A stretch of 64,000 bases of DNA from CF-167 sp963695195 (GTDB lineage Bacteria > Chloroflexota > Limnocylindria > QHBO01), in contig CAVOGE010000007.1 in assembly GCA_963695195.1 (NCBI GenBank), forward strand, positions 434,001 through 498,000, given 5' to 3'. The first letter of the stretch is position 1. Every line of letters begins with the position of its first letter. Below the pieces are notes generated by a model, which saw nothing but the letters and a program-made list of their open reading frames with translations, ran no database searches and had not been told where the DNA came from. This document shows positions 52,438-61,241 of this stretch, in pieces. The translations under genes and the position numbers were made by a program.

Positions 52438-53713
52438 ATGCCAACCTTTCACGCCGCTGCTCGCGGGCCTGCCCTGACCATGATCCTCGGCGCCGTCCTG
52501 ATCGGGTGCACCGCCGTGCCGTCCGTCGAACCGAGCGCCGGCGGTGGCGCATCCACCTCAGACGAGCCAAGCGCCTCGATCCCCGGCTCGACCAACCCGC
52601 CGCTTGCGAGCGGCCCCGATCACCTGCGCCTCGAGCGCGTCGTGGAGGGTCTCAACGACCCGATCGGGATAACCCACGCGCGTGACGGCAGCGGGCGGCT
52701 GTTCGTCGTCGAGCAGGTCGGCGCGATCCGAGTCATCGAGCCTGGCGGCACGCTGCGCTCGGACCCCTTCGTCGACCTGACCGATCGAGTCGCCGTCGGC
52801 GAACCAGGCAGCAGCGAGATCGGGCTGCTGGGTCTCGCCTTTCACCCTGACTTCGCGACCAATCGACGCCTGTTCGTCCACTACAGCCGCCTCGCCGACG
52901 CCGCCACGGTCCTCTCGGAGCTGACCGCGGCGTCCGACGGCGAATCGGCCGACCCGGCCAGCGAGCGAGTGATGTTGGTCGTCGAGCAGCCCTACGGCAA
53001 CCACAACGGCGGACAGGTGGCATTCGGTCCGGACGGATACCTCTACCTTGGCCTTGGCGATGGCGGATCCCGCGGCGATCCGCACGGCAACGGCCAGAAC
53101 CTGCGGACCCTGCTCGGCAAGATCCTGAGGCTGGACGTGGACGCGCCGCCCGATGACGGGATGCAGTACGCCATCCCTCCCACCAACCCGTTTGCTCCGC
53201 TCGGGTTCGCGCTCCGCGAGGGACTGCCCGAGATCTGGGCCTACGGCCTGCGGAACCCGTGGCGTTTCAGCTTCGACCGCGAATGGGGCGACCTGTACAT
53301 CGGGGACGTGGGCCAGGGCGACTGGGAAGAGATTGATCGACAGCCGGGTGATTCGACCGGGGGAGAGAACTACGGCTGGAACATCATGGAGGGGCGCCAC
53401 TGCTTCTCTGCCGGCTGCGACCAGGCCGGACTCGTGAAGCCCATCGCGGAGTACGACCACAATCTCGGCTGCGCGGTGATCGGTGGGTATGTGTACCGGG
53501 GAGCGCGCCAGCCTGACCTGTTGGGTGTCTACGTCTTCGGCGACTTCTGCGCCGGCCGGATCTTCACCCTCCACGTCGACGAGGGCACGGTCACCCCCAA
53601 GGAGGTACTGCACCGGCCGCTCGAGATCAGTCTCCTTCGGCGAGGACGAGGCCGGTGAGATCTATCTGGTCGATCTCGACGGGGGCCTGTATCGGGTCGT
53701 CGTCGACGACTGA
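52438..53713 (+). CDS. PQQ-type sugar dehydrogenase (glucose/sorbosone family) lipoprotein, frameshifted near the 3' end
   Basis: The product is secreted, with a lipoprotein signal (lipobox LIGC near residue 25), a Ser/Gly linker, and a six-bladed propeller of the GSDH family. Recognisable blocks are GLNDPIGITHARDGSGRLFVVEQ, LLGLAFHPDF, NHNGGQVAFGPDGYLYLGLGDGG and IWAYGLRNPWRFSFD. These enzymes oxidise sugars outside the cell with PQQ. One extra C in 53631-53633 shifts the frame; the other frame supplies the normal ending (FGEDEAGEIYLVDLDGGLYRV) to a stop at 53713, and the span is 3n+1. Without correction the frame ends at 53658. Confidence 0.85.
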
Positions 53714-53726
53714 CCGACGCCCGCCG

Positions 53727-54417
53727 TCATAGGGCACCCAGCGTGCGCATGCTGACCCAGCGGCCATGACCGATCACGAGGTGATCGAGCAGCTCGATGT
53801 CGAGGAGGCGCCCCGCCTCGACCAGCTCCGCGGTGATGCGCAGGTCCTCGGCCGACGGCGACGGGTCGCCCGACGGATGGTTATGCGCCACCACCAGCCG
53901 CCGCCGCCTGGCGGCGCACCGCGTCGCGAAAGACCTCCCCCACCCGGACCGATGAGCCTGCCAGGTTGCCACCGTAGACGGTGATCATGGCGATCACCAT
54001 GTTCTTGGTGTTCAGGAGCAGCACGCGCAGCTCCTCGCGCTCGAGGTGGCCCATCAGCGGAATGAGGCGATCCGCGAGGTCCGCCGGCGTGCGGACCTGC
54101 CAGCGCCCTTCCGGCCACGCGCCGGCCGCCCGTCGCCCGATCTCAATCGCTGCGAGGAGGGCCGCGGCCCGGCGTCGGCCGAGCGGAACGAGATCCGACA
54201 GGTCGGCGGTGGCCAGGCCCGCCAGTCCACCGCACCCGGCCAGCAGCGTTCGAGCCGAGGCAACCCCGTCGGCGCCGCCCATGACAAGGGCGATCAACTG
54301 CTCGTCGGCGAGCGTGGCGGGCCCGTTCCGCAGCAGCATCTCGAGTGCGGAGCTGGCGTCAGTAGCGTGCGGGCACAACGAGCGCGGGCGGGGCAGCGGA
54401 CGGAGAAGGGCGGACAC
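53727..54417 (-). CDS. radC: RadC/JAB-MPN domain protein, frameshifted
   Basis: The N-terminal half (a helix-hairpin-helix-like head, then LIPLMGHLEREELRVLLLNTKN and VGEVFRDAVRRQA) lies in one frame, and the C-terminal JAMM motif (VVAHNHPSGDPSPSAED) in another. A single extra base in the GGC run at 53896-53908 explains this: removal gives RRQAAALVVAHNHPSGD, the family pattern. The span is 3n+1. The JAMM His-x-His-x7-Ser-x2-Asp type metal site is intact after correction. The start is a GTG at 54417, 6 nt after TAGCCT. The true role of RadC in the cell is unsettled. Confidence 0.88.
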
Positions 54418-54423
54418 GACCGG

Positions 54424-54429
54424 AGGCTA
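54424..54429 (-). promoter_or_regulatory. Candidate -10 box (TAGCCT) of radC, leaderless type
   Basis: TAGCCT on the minus strand ends 6 nt before the GTG at 54417. There is no Shine-Dalgarno. Confidence 0.4.
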
Positions 54430-54469
54430 GCGCCCATCCTCCAGGCCGCTCTTATCAGGCCCTTATCGG

Positions 54470-55492
54470 TCAGGTGGGCAGATTCAGGAGACCCTGGCGG
54501 GCAAGCAGGGTCAGGAGCACCGAGATGGCGTTGAAACCCGCGTGCATCGACATTGCTGCGGGCAGGCTGCCGGTCCGCCGGTATACGAGCGCCAGGGCGA
54601 TCCCCAGGGCGAAGATGGGAGCGAGGGCGAAGATGCTGCCGTGGATCAGGGCGAAGAGCGCCGCAGACCCGTACAGGGCGAAGCGCGGACCGCGCTCGCG
54701 GATCCACGCGTTATAGGCGACGCCGCGGAAGAAGAGTTCCTCCGCGATCGGAGCGACCACCACGAACGCGACCAGCACCACGGTCGGGTCACCACGCCCG
54801 AGCACCGCCTCGGTAATGGGAATCTCCTGGACCAGGCCGATCCACTCGAGCAACGTGGTCCACAGCAGGGCGAGCAGCGTGGCACCGATCCAGGCCGGGA
54901 TCGCCGCCAGCAGGCCGATGCCCATCGAGCGCGCCAGCCCGGTTTCGGGGAGGAGCCGGAATCCGACCAGCGCCCGCGGCGCCACGACCAGGATGCCGAC
55001 GATTGCCAGCAGGCTCATCTGTGTCGATGTGAGGAGCAGGAGCGTACCGCCCACCGTCAGGTCGCCTCCGTCGAGCAGGGCCACCGCCGTGCTGCCTGCG
55101 GCAAGCGAGACGATGGCGGCGAGGATCAGCGCCAGCATGAGCAGCACCCCGACCGCCGGGCCGCGGTAGCGCTCCGGCGGCAACGCGCGGCGCACCACGA
55201 CCGCGCGGATCGCGTTCGTCACGAGGCCGACGATCAGCAGCAGCCCACCCAGGGCCAGCAGGGAGAGCGGTCCGAGCATCTCCTCAAGCGTTTGCGATGT
55301 CGGCTCCAGCGAAAGGATGCCCGGCGTCGACACGACCACCGCGGTCGGCAGCAGCAGACCGAGGATAATCATCGCGATCGATGCGATCTGGGCGCCTCGA
55401 TGGCGGGTCAGCCGCACGTCGTGGTACGCGCGCTCGTCGCTCGCGCTGGGGTGCGCCTCATCGGGCGTCCCGGTCAGCCGGGGATCCTCCAC
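54470..55492 (-). CDS. CPBP family intramembrane metalloprotease
   Basis: The 340-residue membrane protein has about eight helices. The CPBP (Abi, type II CAAX protease-like) motifs are at the C-terminal half: EELFFRGVAYNAW near 235 (EExxxR), FALIHGSIFALAP near 272 (HxxxF-like) and SMHAGFNAISV near 320 (second His/Asn). Such proteins cut membrane or prenylated substrates, or serve bacteriocin self-protection. The start is a GTG at 55492, 14 bp after the zinc-ribbon gene, so the two are probably co-transcribed. The target is unknown. Confidence 0.85.
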   Translation of the reverse strand: MEDPRLTGTPDEAHPSASDERAYHDVRLTRHRGAQIASIAMIILGLLLPTAVVVSTPGILSLEPTSQTLEEMLGPLSLLALGGLLLIVGLVTNAIRAVVVRRALPPERYRGPAVGVLLMLALILAAIVSLAAGSTAVALLDGGDLTVGGTLLLLTSTQMSLLAIVGILVVAPRALVGFRLLPETGLARSMGIGLLAAIPAWIGATLLALLWTTLLEWIGLVQEIPITEAVLGRGDPTVVLVAFVVVAPIAEELFFRGVAYNAWIRERGPRFALYGSAALFALIHGSIFALAPIFALGIALALVYRRTGSLPAAMSMHAGFNAISVLLTLLARQGLLNLPT

Positions 55493-55505
55493 CGGCGGGC
55501 CGGTC

Positions 55506-56081
55506 TCAGGGATTGGACGCGGGGCGGAGACCGGGCTCGGGGCTCATCTCCTGGCGCTCGGGCGCTGCGGCCGCTCCCGCGCGGTCGGCGGCCCTGGCCG
55601 GCGGACGGGGGAACTCGTGACCGCAATAGGCGCACAGCGACCATTCCGGATCAGCGAGCCGGTTACAGGATGGGCAGACGCGGTGCAGCCGGGTCCGACA
55701 GTTGGGGCATACCAGCCAGTCGGCGTGGACACGATCACGACAGACCGGGCACAGCTCGTTCTTCTCCACCTCGGCGAGCAGCGACTCCTCCGCCAGCGAT
55801 CGCTCGTACACCTCGGCCAGCGTCTCGCGCGGCCGGACGATCATGTACAGCACCACGGCGAAGAGGAAGAGCAGTGGGGTGAAGAAGACGATCAGCGCGG
55901 AAGCAAAGTAGGGAAGGATCGGATTCTCGCCGCGAGCCTGCATGTCTCGGAATGCCCAGTAGGCGGTTCCCAGCCAGAGCAGGACCACGTAGATGACGAT
56001 CAGCGTCCCGGCGGTCTGCACGAGCGGGTTGGTGATGAAATCGTTCCAGATCTTCCCCGGATCCGGCAGGCCATCTGGCAT
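55506..56081 (-). CDS. Membrane protein with double zinc ribbon
   Basis: The 191-residue protein has two transmembrane helices (about 20-42 and 55-80) and a short helical linker. A cysteine-rich tail follows with four pairs: CPVC, CPNC, CPSC and CAYC (about 110-160), which is a DZR-type double zinc ribbon. A Pro/Ala-rich end follows. GAGGG lies about 12 nt before the ATG. Such proteins are common and uncharacterised in Chloroflexota-like genomes. A second zinc-ribbon membrane protein sits at the right window edge. Confidence 0.75.
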   Translation of the reverse strand: MPDGLPDPGKIWNDFITNPLVQTAGTLIVIYVVLLWLGTAYWAFRDMQARGENPILPYFASALIVFFTPLLFLFAVVLYMIVRPRETLAEVYERSLAEESLLAEVEKNELCPVCRDRVHADWLVCPNCRTRLHRVCPSCNRLADPEWSLCAYCGHEFPRPPARAADRAGAAAAPERQEMSPEPGLRPASNP

Positions 56082-56116
56082 GAAACGGTGCCCTCGCTTG
56101 GCGCGCGCGAGCGGCT

Positions 56117-56719
56117 TTACGCTCGCGACGCGGCGGTCATGCTAGCAGATAGGTGCGCGAGGACCTCCACCAGGCACTGATGCTCCACCATCAGAACCCG
56201 CGCCGCCAGGCGCTCCGGCGTGTCGTCGTCGAGCACCGCGACGCGGACCTGTGCGATCGGCGGTCCATCGTCCAGCTCGGTCGTGACCTCGTGGATGGTG
56301 ACCCCGGTCTGAGCGTCCCCGGCGGCCAGCACCGATGCATGGACCGCCAGCCCAACCATTCCCGGCCCCCCGTGCCTCGGCAGCAGGGACGGGTGGATGT
56401 TGATGGTGCGTCCCCTGAACGCCGCGAAATAGGTCGGGCGGATCTGCCGGTCGTAGCCCGCCAGCAGGACGAGGTCCGCGTCTGCCTCGGTCACCGCCGC
56501 ACCGATGGCGGCGTCGCGCGCGTCCGCATCGGCGAACTCCGCGCGCGGCATCACCTGGGTTGGCACGCCGTGCCTGGCCGCCACATCAAGCGCCGGCACA
56601 CCGGGGCGATTGCTCACCACGAGCACCGGCTCAACGTCGCTCAACGTGCCCTCGGACACCGCGTCGAGGACCGCCGCCAGGTTGGTGCCGCGTCCGGAGA
56701 CGAGAATTGCCAGGCGCAT
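56117..56719 (-). CDS. purN: Phosphoribosylglycinamide formyltransferase PurN
   Basis: PurN makes formyl-GAR from GAR and 10-formyl-THF in purine synthesis. The 200-residue product has LAILVSGRGTNLAAVLDA at the N-terminus, the INIHPSLLPRHGGPGM block with the catalytic His near 105, and VTIHEVTTELDDGP with the Asp near 140. The ATG at 56719 follows the purM stop by 4 bp and begins the conserved sequence directly. It is the third gene in purF-purM-purN. Confidence 0.94.
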   Translation of the reverse strand: MRLAILVSGRGTNLAAVLDAVSEGTLSDVEPVLVVSNRPGVPALDVAARHGVPTQVMPRAEFADADARDAAIGAAVTEADADLVLLAGYDRQIRPTYFAAFRGRTINIHPSLLPRHGGPGMVGLAVHASVLAAGDAQTGVTIHEVTTELDDGPPIAQVRVAVLDDDTPERLAARVLMVEHQCLVEVLAHLSASMTAASRA

Positions 56720-56723
56720 CGGG

Positions 56724-57755
56724 TCAGACGAACGCAACGCGCGGGGCCCCGGCCACCGCCGGTACCACCGACCCGAGCCGGACGGCTTCGGGGAGTGCGA
56801 CGATGGCGGCGTCAGCCAGCGGTTCCGGCACGACCGCCGTCAGACCGATCCCCATGTTGAAGGTGCGCAGCATCTCGTCCTCCGCGATCCCGCCTCGCTG
56901 CTGGATCAGGCGGAAGATCGGGTTCACCTGCCACGCGCCGGTCTCGACCTCGACCCCCAGGTCCGCCGGCAGCGTCCGCGGGATGTTGCCTTCCCACCCG
57001 CCGCCGGTGAGGTGCGCGAGCGCCCCGATGTCGCCGCCGGCCGCCCGCAGCGCGCGGCGCAGGATGCGGATCTCGTCGAGGTACGACCGATGCGGCTCGA
57101 GCAGCGCGTCGCCGATCGTCCCGGCGAGTCCGGGCGCGGTTGTGTGCCATTCCTTGGGGAGGAGGATCCGACGGGCCAGCGAGTAGCCGTTGGTGTGCAG
57201 GCCCGACGATGGGATGCCGATCAGCGTGTCGCCGGCCCGCACGCTCGATCCATCGATCAGATCGGCGCGCGCCACCACTCCCACGATGAATCCGGCGAGG
57301 TCGTAGTCGTCGACCTGGTACAGGTCGGGAAGCTCGGCCGTCTCGCCTCCGACCAGCGCCACCCCGGCCGCCGCGCAGGCGTTGGCGATGCCAGCGACGA
57401 TCTCCTCGGCAGTCTCGGCGCGCAGCCGGCCGACCGCGAGGTAGTCGAGAAAGAAGAGCGGGTCGGCACCCTGCACCGCGATGTCGTTGATGCAGTGGTT
57501 GACCAGGTCGACACCGATCGTGTCGTGGCGGCCCAGCGCGATGGCTACCTTGAGCTTGGTGCCGACGCCGTCGGTCGAGGCGACCAGCACGGGGTCGGGA
57601 TGGGTGGACGGGTCGAAGCGGAAGAGGCTGCCGAAACCGCCCACCCCACCGAGGACCGAGGGCGTCGCGGTGGTCGCCGCCGCGCGGGCGATGAGATCGA
57701 CCGCGCGCCGCGCTTCGTCGATATCGACGCCGGCCTCGCGGTAACTCTTCGCCAT
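56724..57755 (-). CDS. purM: Phosphoribosylformylglycinamidine cyclo-ligase PurM
   Basis: The enzyme closes FGAM to AIR with ATP. The 343-residue product has the SYREAGVDIDEA start, VASTDGVGTKLKVA near 65, LVGGETAELPDLY near 133 and HLTGGGWEGNIPRTLP near 245. The length is normal for the family. It begins 5 bp after the purF stop. Confidence 0.95.
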   Translation of the reverse strand: MAKSYREAGVDIDEARRAVDLIARAAATTATPSVLGGVGGFGSLFRFDPSTHPDPVLVASTDGVGTKLKVAIALGRHDTIGVDLVNHCINDIAVQGADPLFFLDYLAVGRLRAETAEEIVAGIANACAAAGVALVGGETAELPDLYQVDDYDLAGFIVGVVARADLIDGSSVRAGDTLIGIPSSGLHTNGYSLARRILLPKEWHTTAPGLAGTIGDALLEPHRSYLDEIRILRRALRAAGGDIGALAHLTGGGWEGNIPRTLPADLGVEVETGAWQVNPIFRLIQQRGGIAEDEMLRTFNMGIGLTAVVPEPLADAAIVALPEAVRLGSVVPAVAGAPRVAFV

Positions 57756-57760
57756 GCGGT

Positions 57761-59296
57761 CTACCCGCGCTCGAGGGCGAACTTGTCAACGTCGAGCGGG
57801 ACGTCGATCGGATAGCGCCCGTCGAAGCAGGCAGTGCAGTGGCGCTCCTTCTCTCCACCGACCGCGTCGAGCAGTCCCTCCTGCGACAGGTAGCCGAGCG
57901 AGTCGGCGCCGATGGCGGTGCGGATCCCCTCGAGCGACATGTTCGCCGCGATCAGCTCCGCGCGACGGCCGGTGTCGACTCCCATGTAGCAGGGGAAGCG
58001 CATCTGTGGGGAGTGGATGCGCACATGCACCTCGCGCGCGCCCGCACGGCGCAGCATGGCGACGATCGGGGCGGTCGTCGTGCCGCGCACGATCGAGTCG
58101 TCGACGACCACCACGCGCTTGTCGGCAAGCACCTCGGGGAGCGGGTTGAACTTCAGCCGCACCGACGCCTCGCGAGAGGTCTGGGCCGGCTGGATGAACG
58201 TGCGGCCGACGTATCGGTTCTTGATCAGCCCCTCGCGGAACGGGAGACCGGACTGCTCGGCGTAGCCGAGCGCCGCCGGCACCGCCGAATCGGGCACCGG
58301 GATCACGACATCTGCCTCTGCCGGGTGCTCGATCGCCAGCCGGCGACCCATCCGCAGGCGTGCCTCGTACAGCAGCCGGCCACCGATGACGCTATCCGGG
58401 CGTGCGAGGTAGACGAATTCAAAGACGCACAGTCGCTCAGATGAGCCGAGCGCCGAGCCGTGGATCGTCGGGCGATGCGAGTGGACCCCATCGTCGTCGA
58501 TGGTCAGGATCTCCCCCGCCTCGACGTCCCGGACGAAGATCGCCCCCATCGCGTCGAGCGCGGCGCTCTCCGACGCCACCGCCCAGCCGAGCGGGCGACC
58601 ATCGGGCGCCTGTAGCCGTCCCAGGGCCAGCGGGCGGAAGCCGATCGGGTCGCGCGCCGCGATCAACGCGCGCTCGGTCAGCATGGTGAAGGTATAGGCA
58701 CCGGCAGCGCGGTGGAAGGCGTGCTCCACGCGCTGCGCCCAGCTGCGGCCCGGCGCGTGGGCGATCAGCTTGGTCAGCACTTCGGTGTCGCTGGCAGTGA
58801 CGAATTCGACGCCCTGCTCGGTCAGGCCGTCCCGCAACCAGGTCGCGTTGGTCAGGTTGCCGTTGTGACCGAGCATCAGCTCACCGAGTTCGCTGCGCGC
58901 GTAGACCGGCTGGACGTTGGGCAGGCTGTTCGATCCGGTGGTGCTGTACCGCGTATGACCGATGGCAAGGTGCGCCGGCGGCGCGTCCGAGCCGCCGATC
59001 TCGGCGTCGTGGCCGAGGCGCGCCAGCGTCTCCTCGTCGAACACCTGGCTGACCAGGCCCATCCGCTTGTGCAGCGTGAGTTGCGTCCCGTTGGAGGCGG
59101 CGATGCCGGCCGATTCCTGACCGCGGTGCTGCAGGGCATGCAGGCCGACATAGGTCATCTGCACGACCGGAGCCCCCGGAGCGAACACGCCCACCACGCC
59201 GCACTCTTCGCGGGGACCGTGCGGCTCGTAGAGCGACAGCGCGACGGGGTGCGACGCGGCCCCGGTCGGCGATGCGGTGGGCGCGGACCGGTGCAC
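57761..59296 (-). CDS. purF: Amidophosphoribosyltransferase PurF
   Basis: The first step of purine synthesis moves the glutamine amide to PRPP. The 511-residue product has a propeptide of ~30 residues before the N-terminal nucleophile cysteine (REECGVVGVF), a class II glutamine amidotransferase domain and the PRTase motif VVVDDSIVRGTTT near 365. Cysteines near the C-terminal third (PQMRFPCYMG and ERHCTACFDG) fit the Fe-S form with an exposed propeptide. The start is a GTG at 59296; an alternative downstream start would only shorten the propeptide. Confidence 0.95.
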   Translation of the reverse strand: MHRSAPTASPTGAASHPVALSLYEPHGPREECGVVGVFAPGAPVVQMTYVGLHALQHRGQESAGIAASNGTQLTLHKRMGLVSQVFDEETLARLGHDAEIGGSDAPPAHLAIGHTRYSTTGSNSLPNVQPVYARSELGELMLGHNGNLTNATWLRDGLTEQGVEFVTASDTEVLTKLIAHAPGRSWAQRVEHAFHRAAGAYTFTMLTERALIAARDPIGFRPLALGRLQAPDGRPLGWAVASESAALDAMGAIFVRDVEAGEILTIDDDGVHSHRPTIHGSALGSSERLCVFEFVYLARPDSVIGGRLLYEARLRMGRRLAIEHPAEADVVIPVPDSAVPAALGYAEQSGLPFREGLIKNRYVGRTFIQPAQTSREASVRLKFNPLPEVLADKRVVVVDDSIVRGTTTAPIVAMLRRAGAREVHVRIHSPQMRFPCYMGVDTGRRAELIAANMSLEGIRTAIGADSLGYLSQEGLLDAVGGEKERHCTACFDGRYPIDVPLDVDKFALERG

Positions 59297-59333
59297 GCTA
59301 GGTCAGCAACACACGGCGGCGCGGCACTCCCAA

Positions 59334-59360
59334 ATGATACTGGAGCGGCCGCCGCGCCAA
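59334..59360 (-). promoter_or_regulatory. Possible purF promoter
   Basis: On the minus strand TTGGCG (59355-59360) and TATCAT (59334-59339) are separated by 15 nt, with the GTG of purF 37 nt downstream. The spacing is short for a sigma70 promoter. The rest of the 254-bp gap between purF and the c-di-GMP gene holds nothing I can assign. Confidence 0.3.
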
Positions 59361-59550
59361 TGCAGGTTCCGGAGCCACCCGCCCCGGACCGGAGTACCAG
59401 GCGAGTACCGAACCGCACTGCACCATCTCGACAACCCGACGAAATGGCCGAAGTGCCGCGACGCAACGCGGACCATCGGGTCATGGCTCGCGTCGCCTTC
59501 CTCGGCGATGGTTGCTGCCTCGACACCTGATCCGACAACGCTGGAGTGTG

Positions 59551-61230
59551 ATGCTGCGACTCGTGCGGGCCCTGGGGTTCATCGCCCCGCTGGCCATCGT
59601 CCTGCTCGCCATGGTCGGCATGGCGGTGATTCCGGCGGCCGATCCGCAGCAGCGCTTCGTCTTCCTCTCCCTCGCGCTCCTTGCCGCCGGAGCCGGGATG
59701 ACGGCCATGGCGCTCGCCGCCTGGAGCTACTTCGGCTGGCGTCTGAACCGGATCGCCGCAGCGCTCGAGGCGACCCTGCACAGCGATGCCCCGGTCTCGC
59801 TTCGTGAAGGCGGCGTCCCCGCTGAGCGACGCCTGGCGCGGGCGTTCAACGCGGCGGCCGGGGCCTTCCTCCAGGTTGAGGCGAGCGCTACGCACGACCG
59901 GCTGACCGGAGTGGCTAATCGGGAGACGCTGCTCACCACACTCGGCCTCGAGATCGAGCGCGCCACACGCCACCACAAGTGGCTCTCGCTGGCCTTTATC
60001 GACATCGATCGCTTCAAGCCCATCAACGACACGTACGGGCACAACTCCGGGGATGCCGTCCTGCGCCAGATCGCCAGCCTGATCAGCGAGAACATCCGTG
60101 GCAGCGACCTCTTTGGCCGGTACGGCGGCGAGGAATTCATGCTGATGCTTCCCGAGACCAATCCCGAGGACGCGACGATCCTGGCCGAAAAGCTGCGGGC
60201 CGCCGTGCAGCAGCACCCGCTGGTGATCGCCGGCGGCCAGGTCGTGCGGGTGACCATCAGCATCGGTGTCGCGGGCGAGGTGGGTTCACAGCTGCAGGTT
60301 GACCGCTTGATCGACCAGGCCGATGCGGCCATGTACGCCGCCAAGTCGCTCGGTCGCAACCGCACGTACATGTACCGGGCGGTCGACGAGGATGCACCGG
60401 TCCGGCGAGCACCCATCTCCGCCGAGGGCCGGGCTGCCGCCACGGCGATCGGTCAATGGGCGAGCGACACGGCGACCGAGGCACTCGCCTCAGTCCTGGC
60501 GCCCCAGCCCCATCATCGTGGCCGTCCCTCGGACATGATCGCCTCGCTGGCCACCGGCATCGCACTACAGATGGGCCTTCCCCGGGAGGAGATCGAGCGG
60601 ATTCGGATCGCCAGCCTGCTGCATGACCTGGGCAAGTTGGCCGTCCATTCGGACATCCTCGACAAGCCGACCAAGCTGACCGACGGCGAGTGGCAGTCGA
60701 TCGGCGAACACCCGCGCATCGGCCAGGTGATCCTCGAACACGCCACCAGCCTCCGAGATGCGATCCCCGTGGTCCTCCACCACCACGAGCGCTTCAACGG
60801 TGGCGGCTACCCCCATGGCCTCAGGGGCGCCGAGATCCCGATCGGCGCGCGGATCGTGGCGGTCGCCGACGCCTACCACGCGATGGTCAACAAGCGACCG
60901 TACTCCGCCGCGCGGGCGCACCACGAGGCGCTGGAGGAATTACGAACGTACGCGGGGACCCAGTTTGACCCCGATGTCGTTGACATCTTCTGCGCCACCT
61001 ATGCAGATGCTGTGCCTGAGGACGGGCTCGACCAGGTGCAGAAGCTGCACGAGCGAGCGCGAGACGGCCTTGCCCGAATCGGACCACGGGTATTTCCGGC
61101 CGATCACGGCCACGAGCATCCACACGAGCGCCGCGTCTCGGATGCCCCGCACGAGGGTGAGCCGCGTCGCGCGAGGCGCCGCGCGACGGCGCCCGGTGGG
61201 GAGCGAGCCGTCCGGGACGCCGCAGGGTAG
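59551..61230 (+). CDS. GGDEF and HD-GYP bifunctional cyclic di-GMP protein
   Basis: The 559-residue protein has two N-terminal helices (about 5-28 and 38-60), a short HAMP-like linker and a GGDEF domain (about 115-270) with the active GRYGGEEFMLMLPE site and an RGSD I-site. A low-conservation spacer and a complete HD-GYP domain follow: LLHDLGKLAVHSDIL near 360, HHHERFNGGGYPHGL near 410 and VADAYHAM near 440. It can in principle both make and break c-di-GMP. The ATG at 59551 has GGAG 5 nt upstream. The Arg-rich tail is weakly conserved. It lies on the plus strand between purF and purL, which are on the minus strand. Confidence 0.92.
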   Translation: MLRLVRALGFIAPLAIVLLAMVGMAVIPAADPQQRFVFLSLALLAAGAGMTAMALAAWSYFGWRLNRIAAALEATLHSDAPVSLREGGVPAERRLARAFNAAAGAFLQVEASATHDRLTGVANRETLLTTLGLEIERATRHHKWLSLAFIDIDRFKPINDTYGHNSGDAVLRQIASLISENIRGSDLFGRYGGEEFMLMLPETNPEDATILAEKLRAAVQQHPLVIAGGQVVRVTISIGVAGEVGSQLQVDRLIDQADAAMYAAKSLGRNRTYMYRAVDEDAPVRRAPISAEGRAAATAIGQWASDTATEALASVLAPQPHHRGRPSDMIASLATGIALQMGLPREEIERIRIASLLHDLGKLAVHSDILDKPTKLTDGEWQSIGEHPRIGQVILEHATSLRDAIPVVLHHHERFNGGGYPHGLRGAEIPIGARIVAVADAYHAMVNKRPYSAARAHHEALEELRTYAGTQFDPDVVDIFCATYADAVPEDGLDQVQKLHERARDGLARIGPRVFPADHGHEHPHERRVSDAPHEGEPRRARRRATAPGGERAVRDAAG

Positions 61231-61241
61231 CGCTCCCACCC

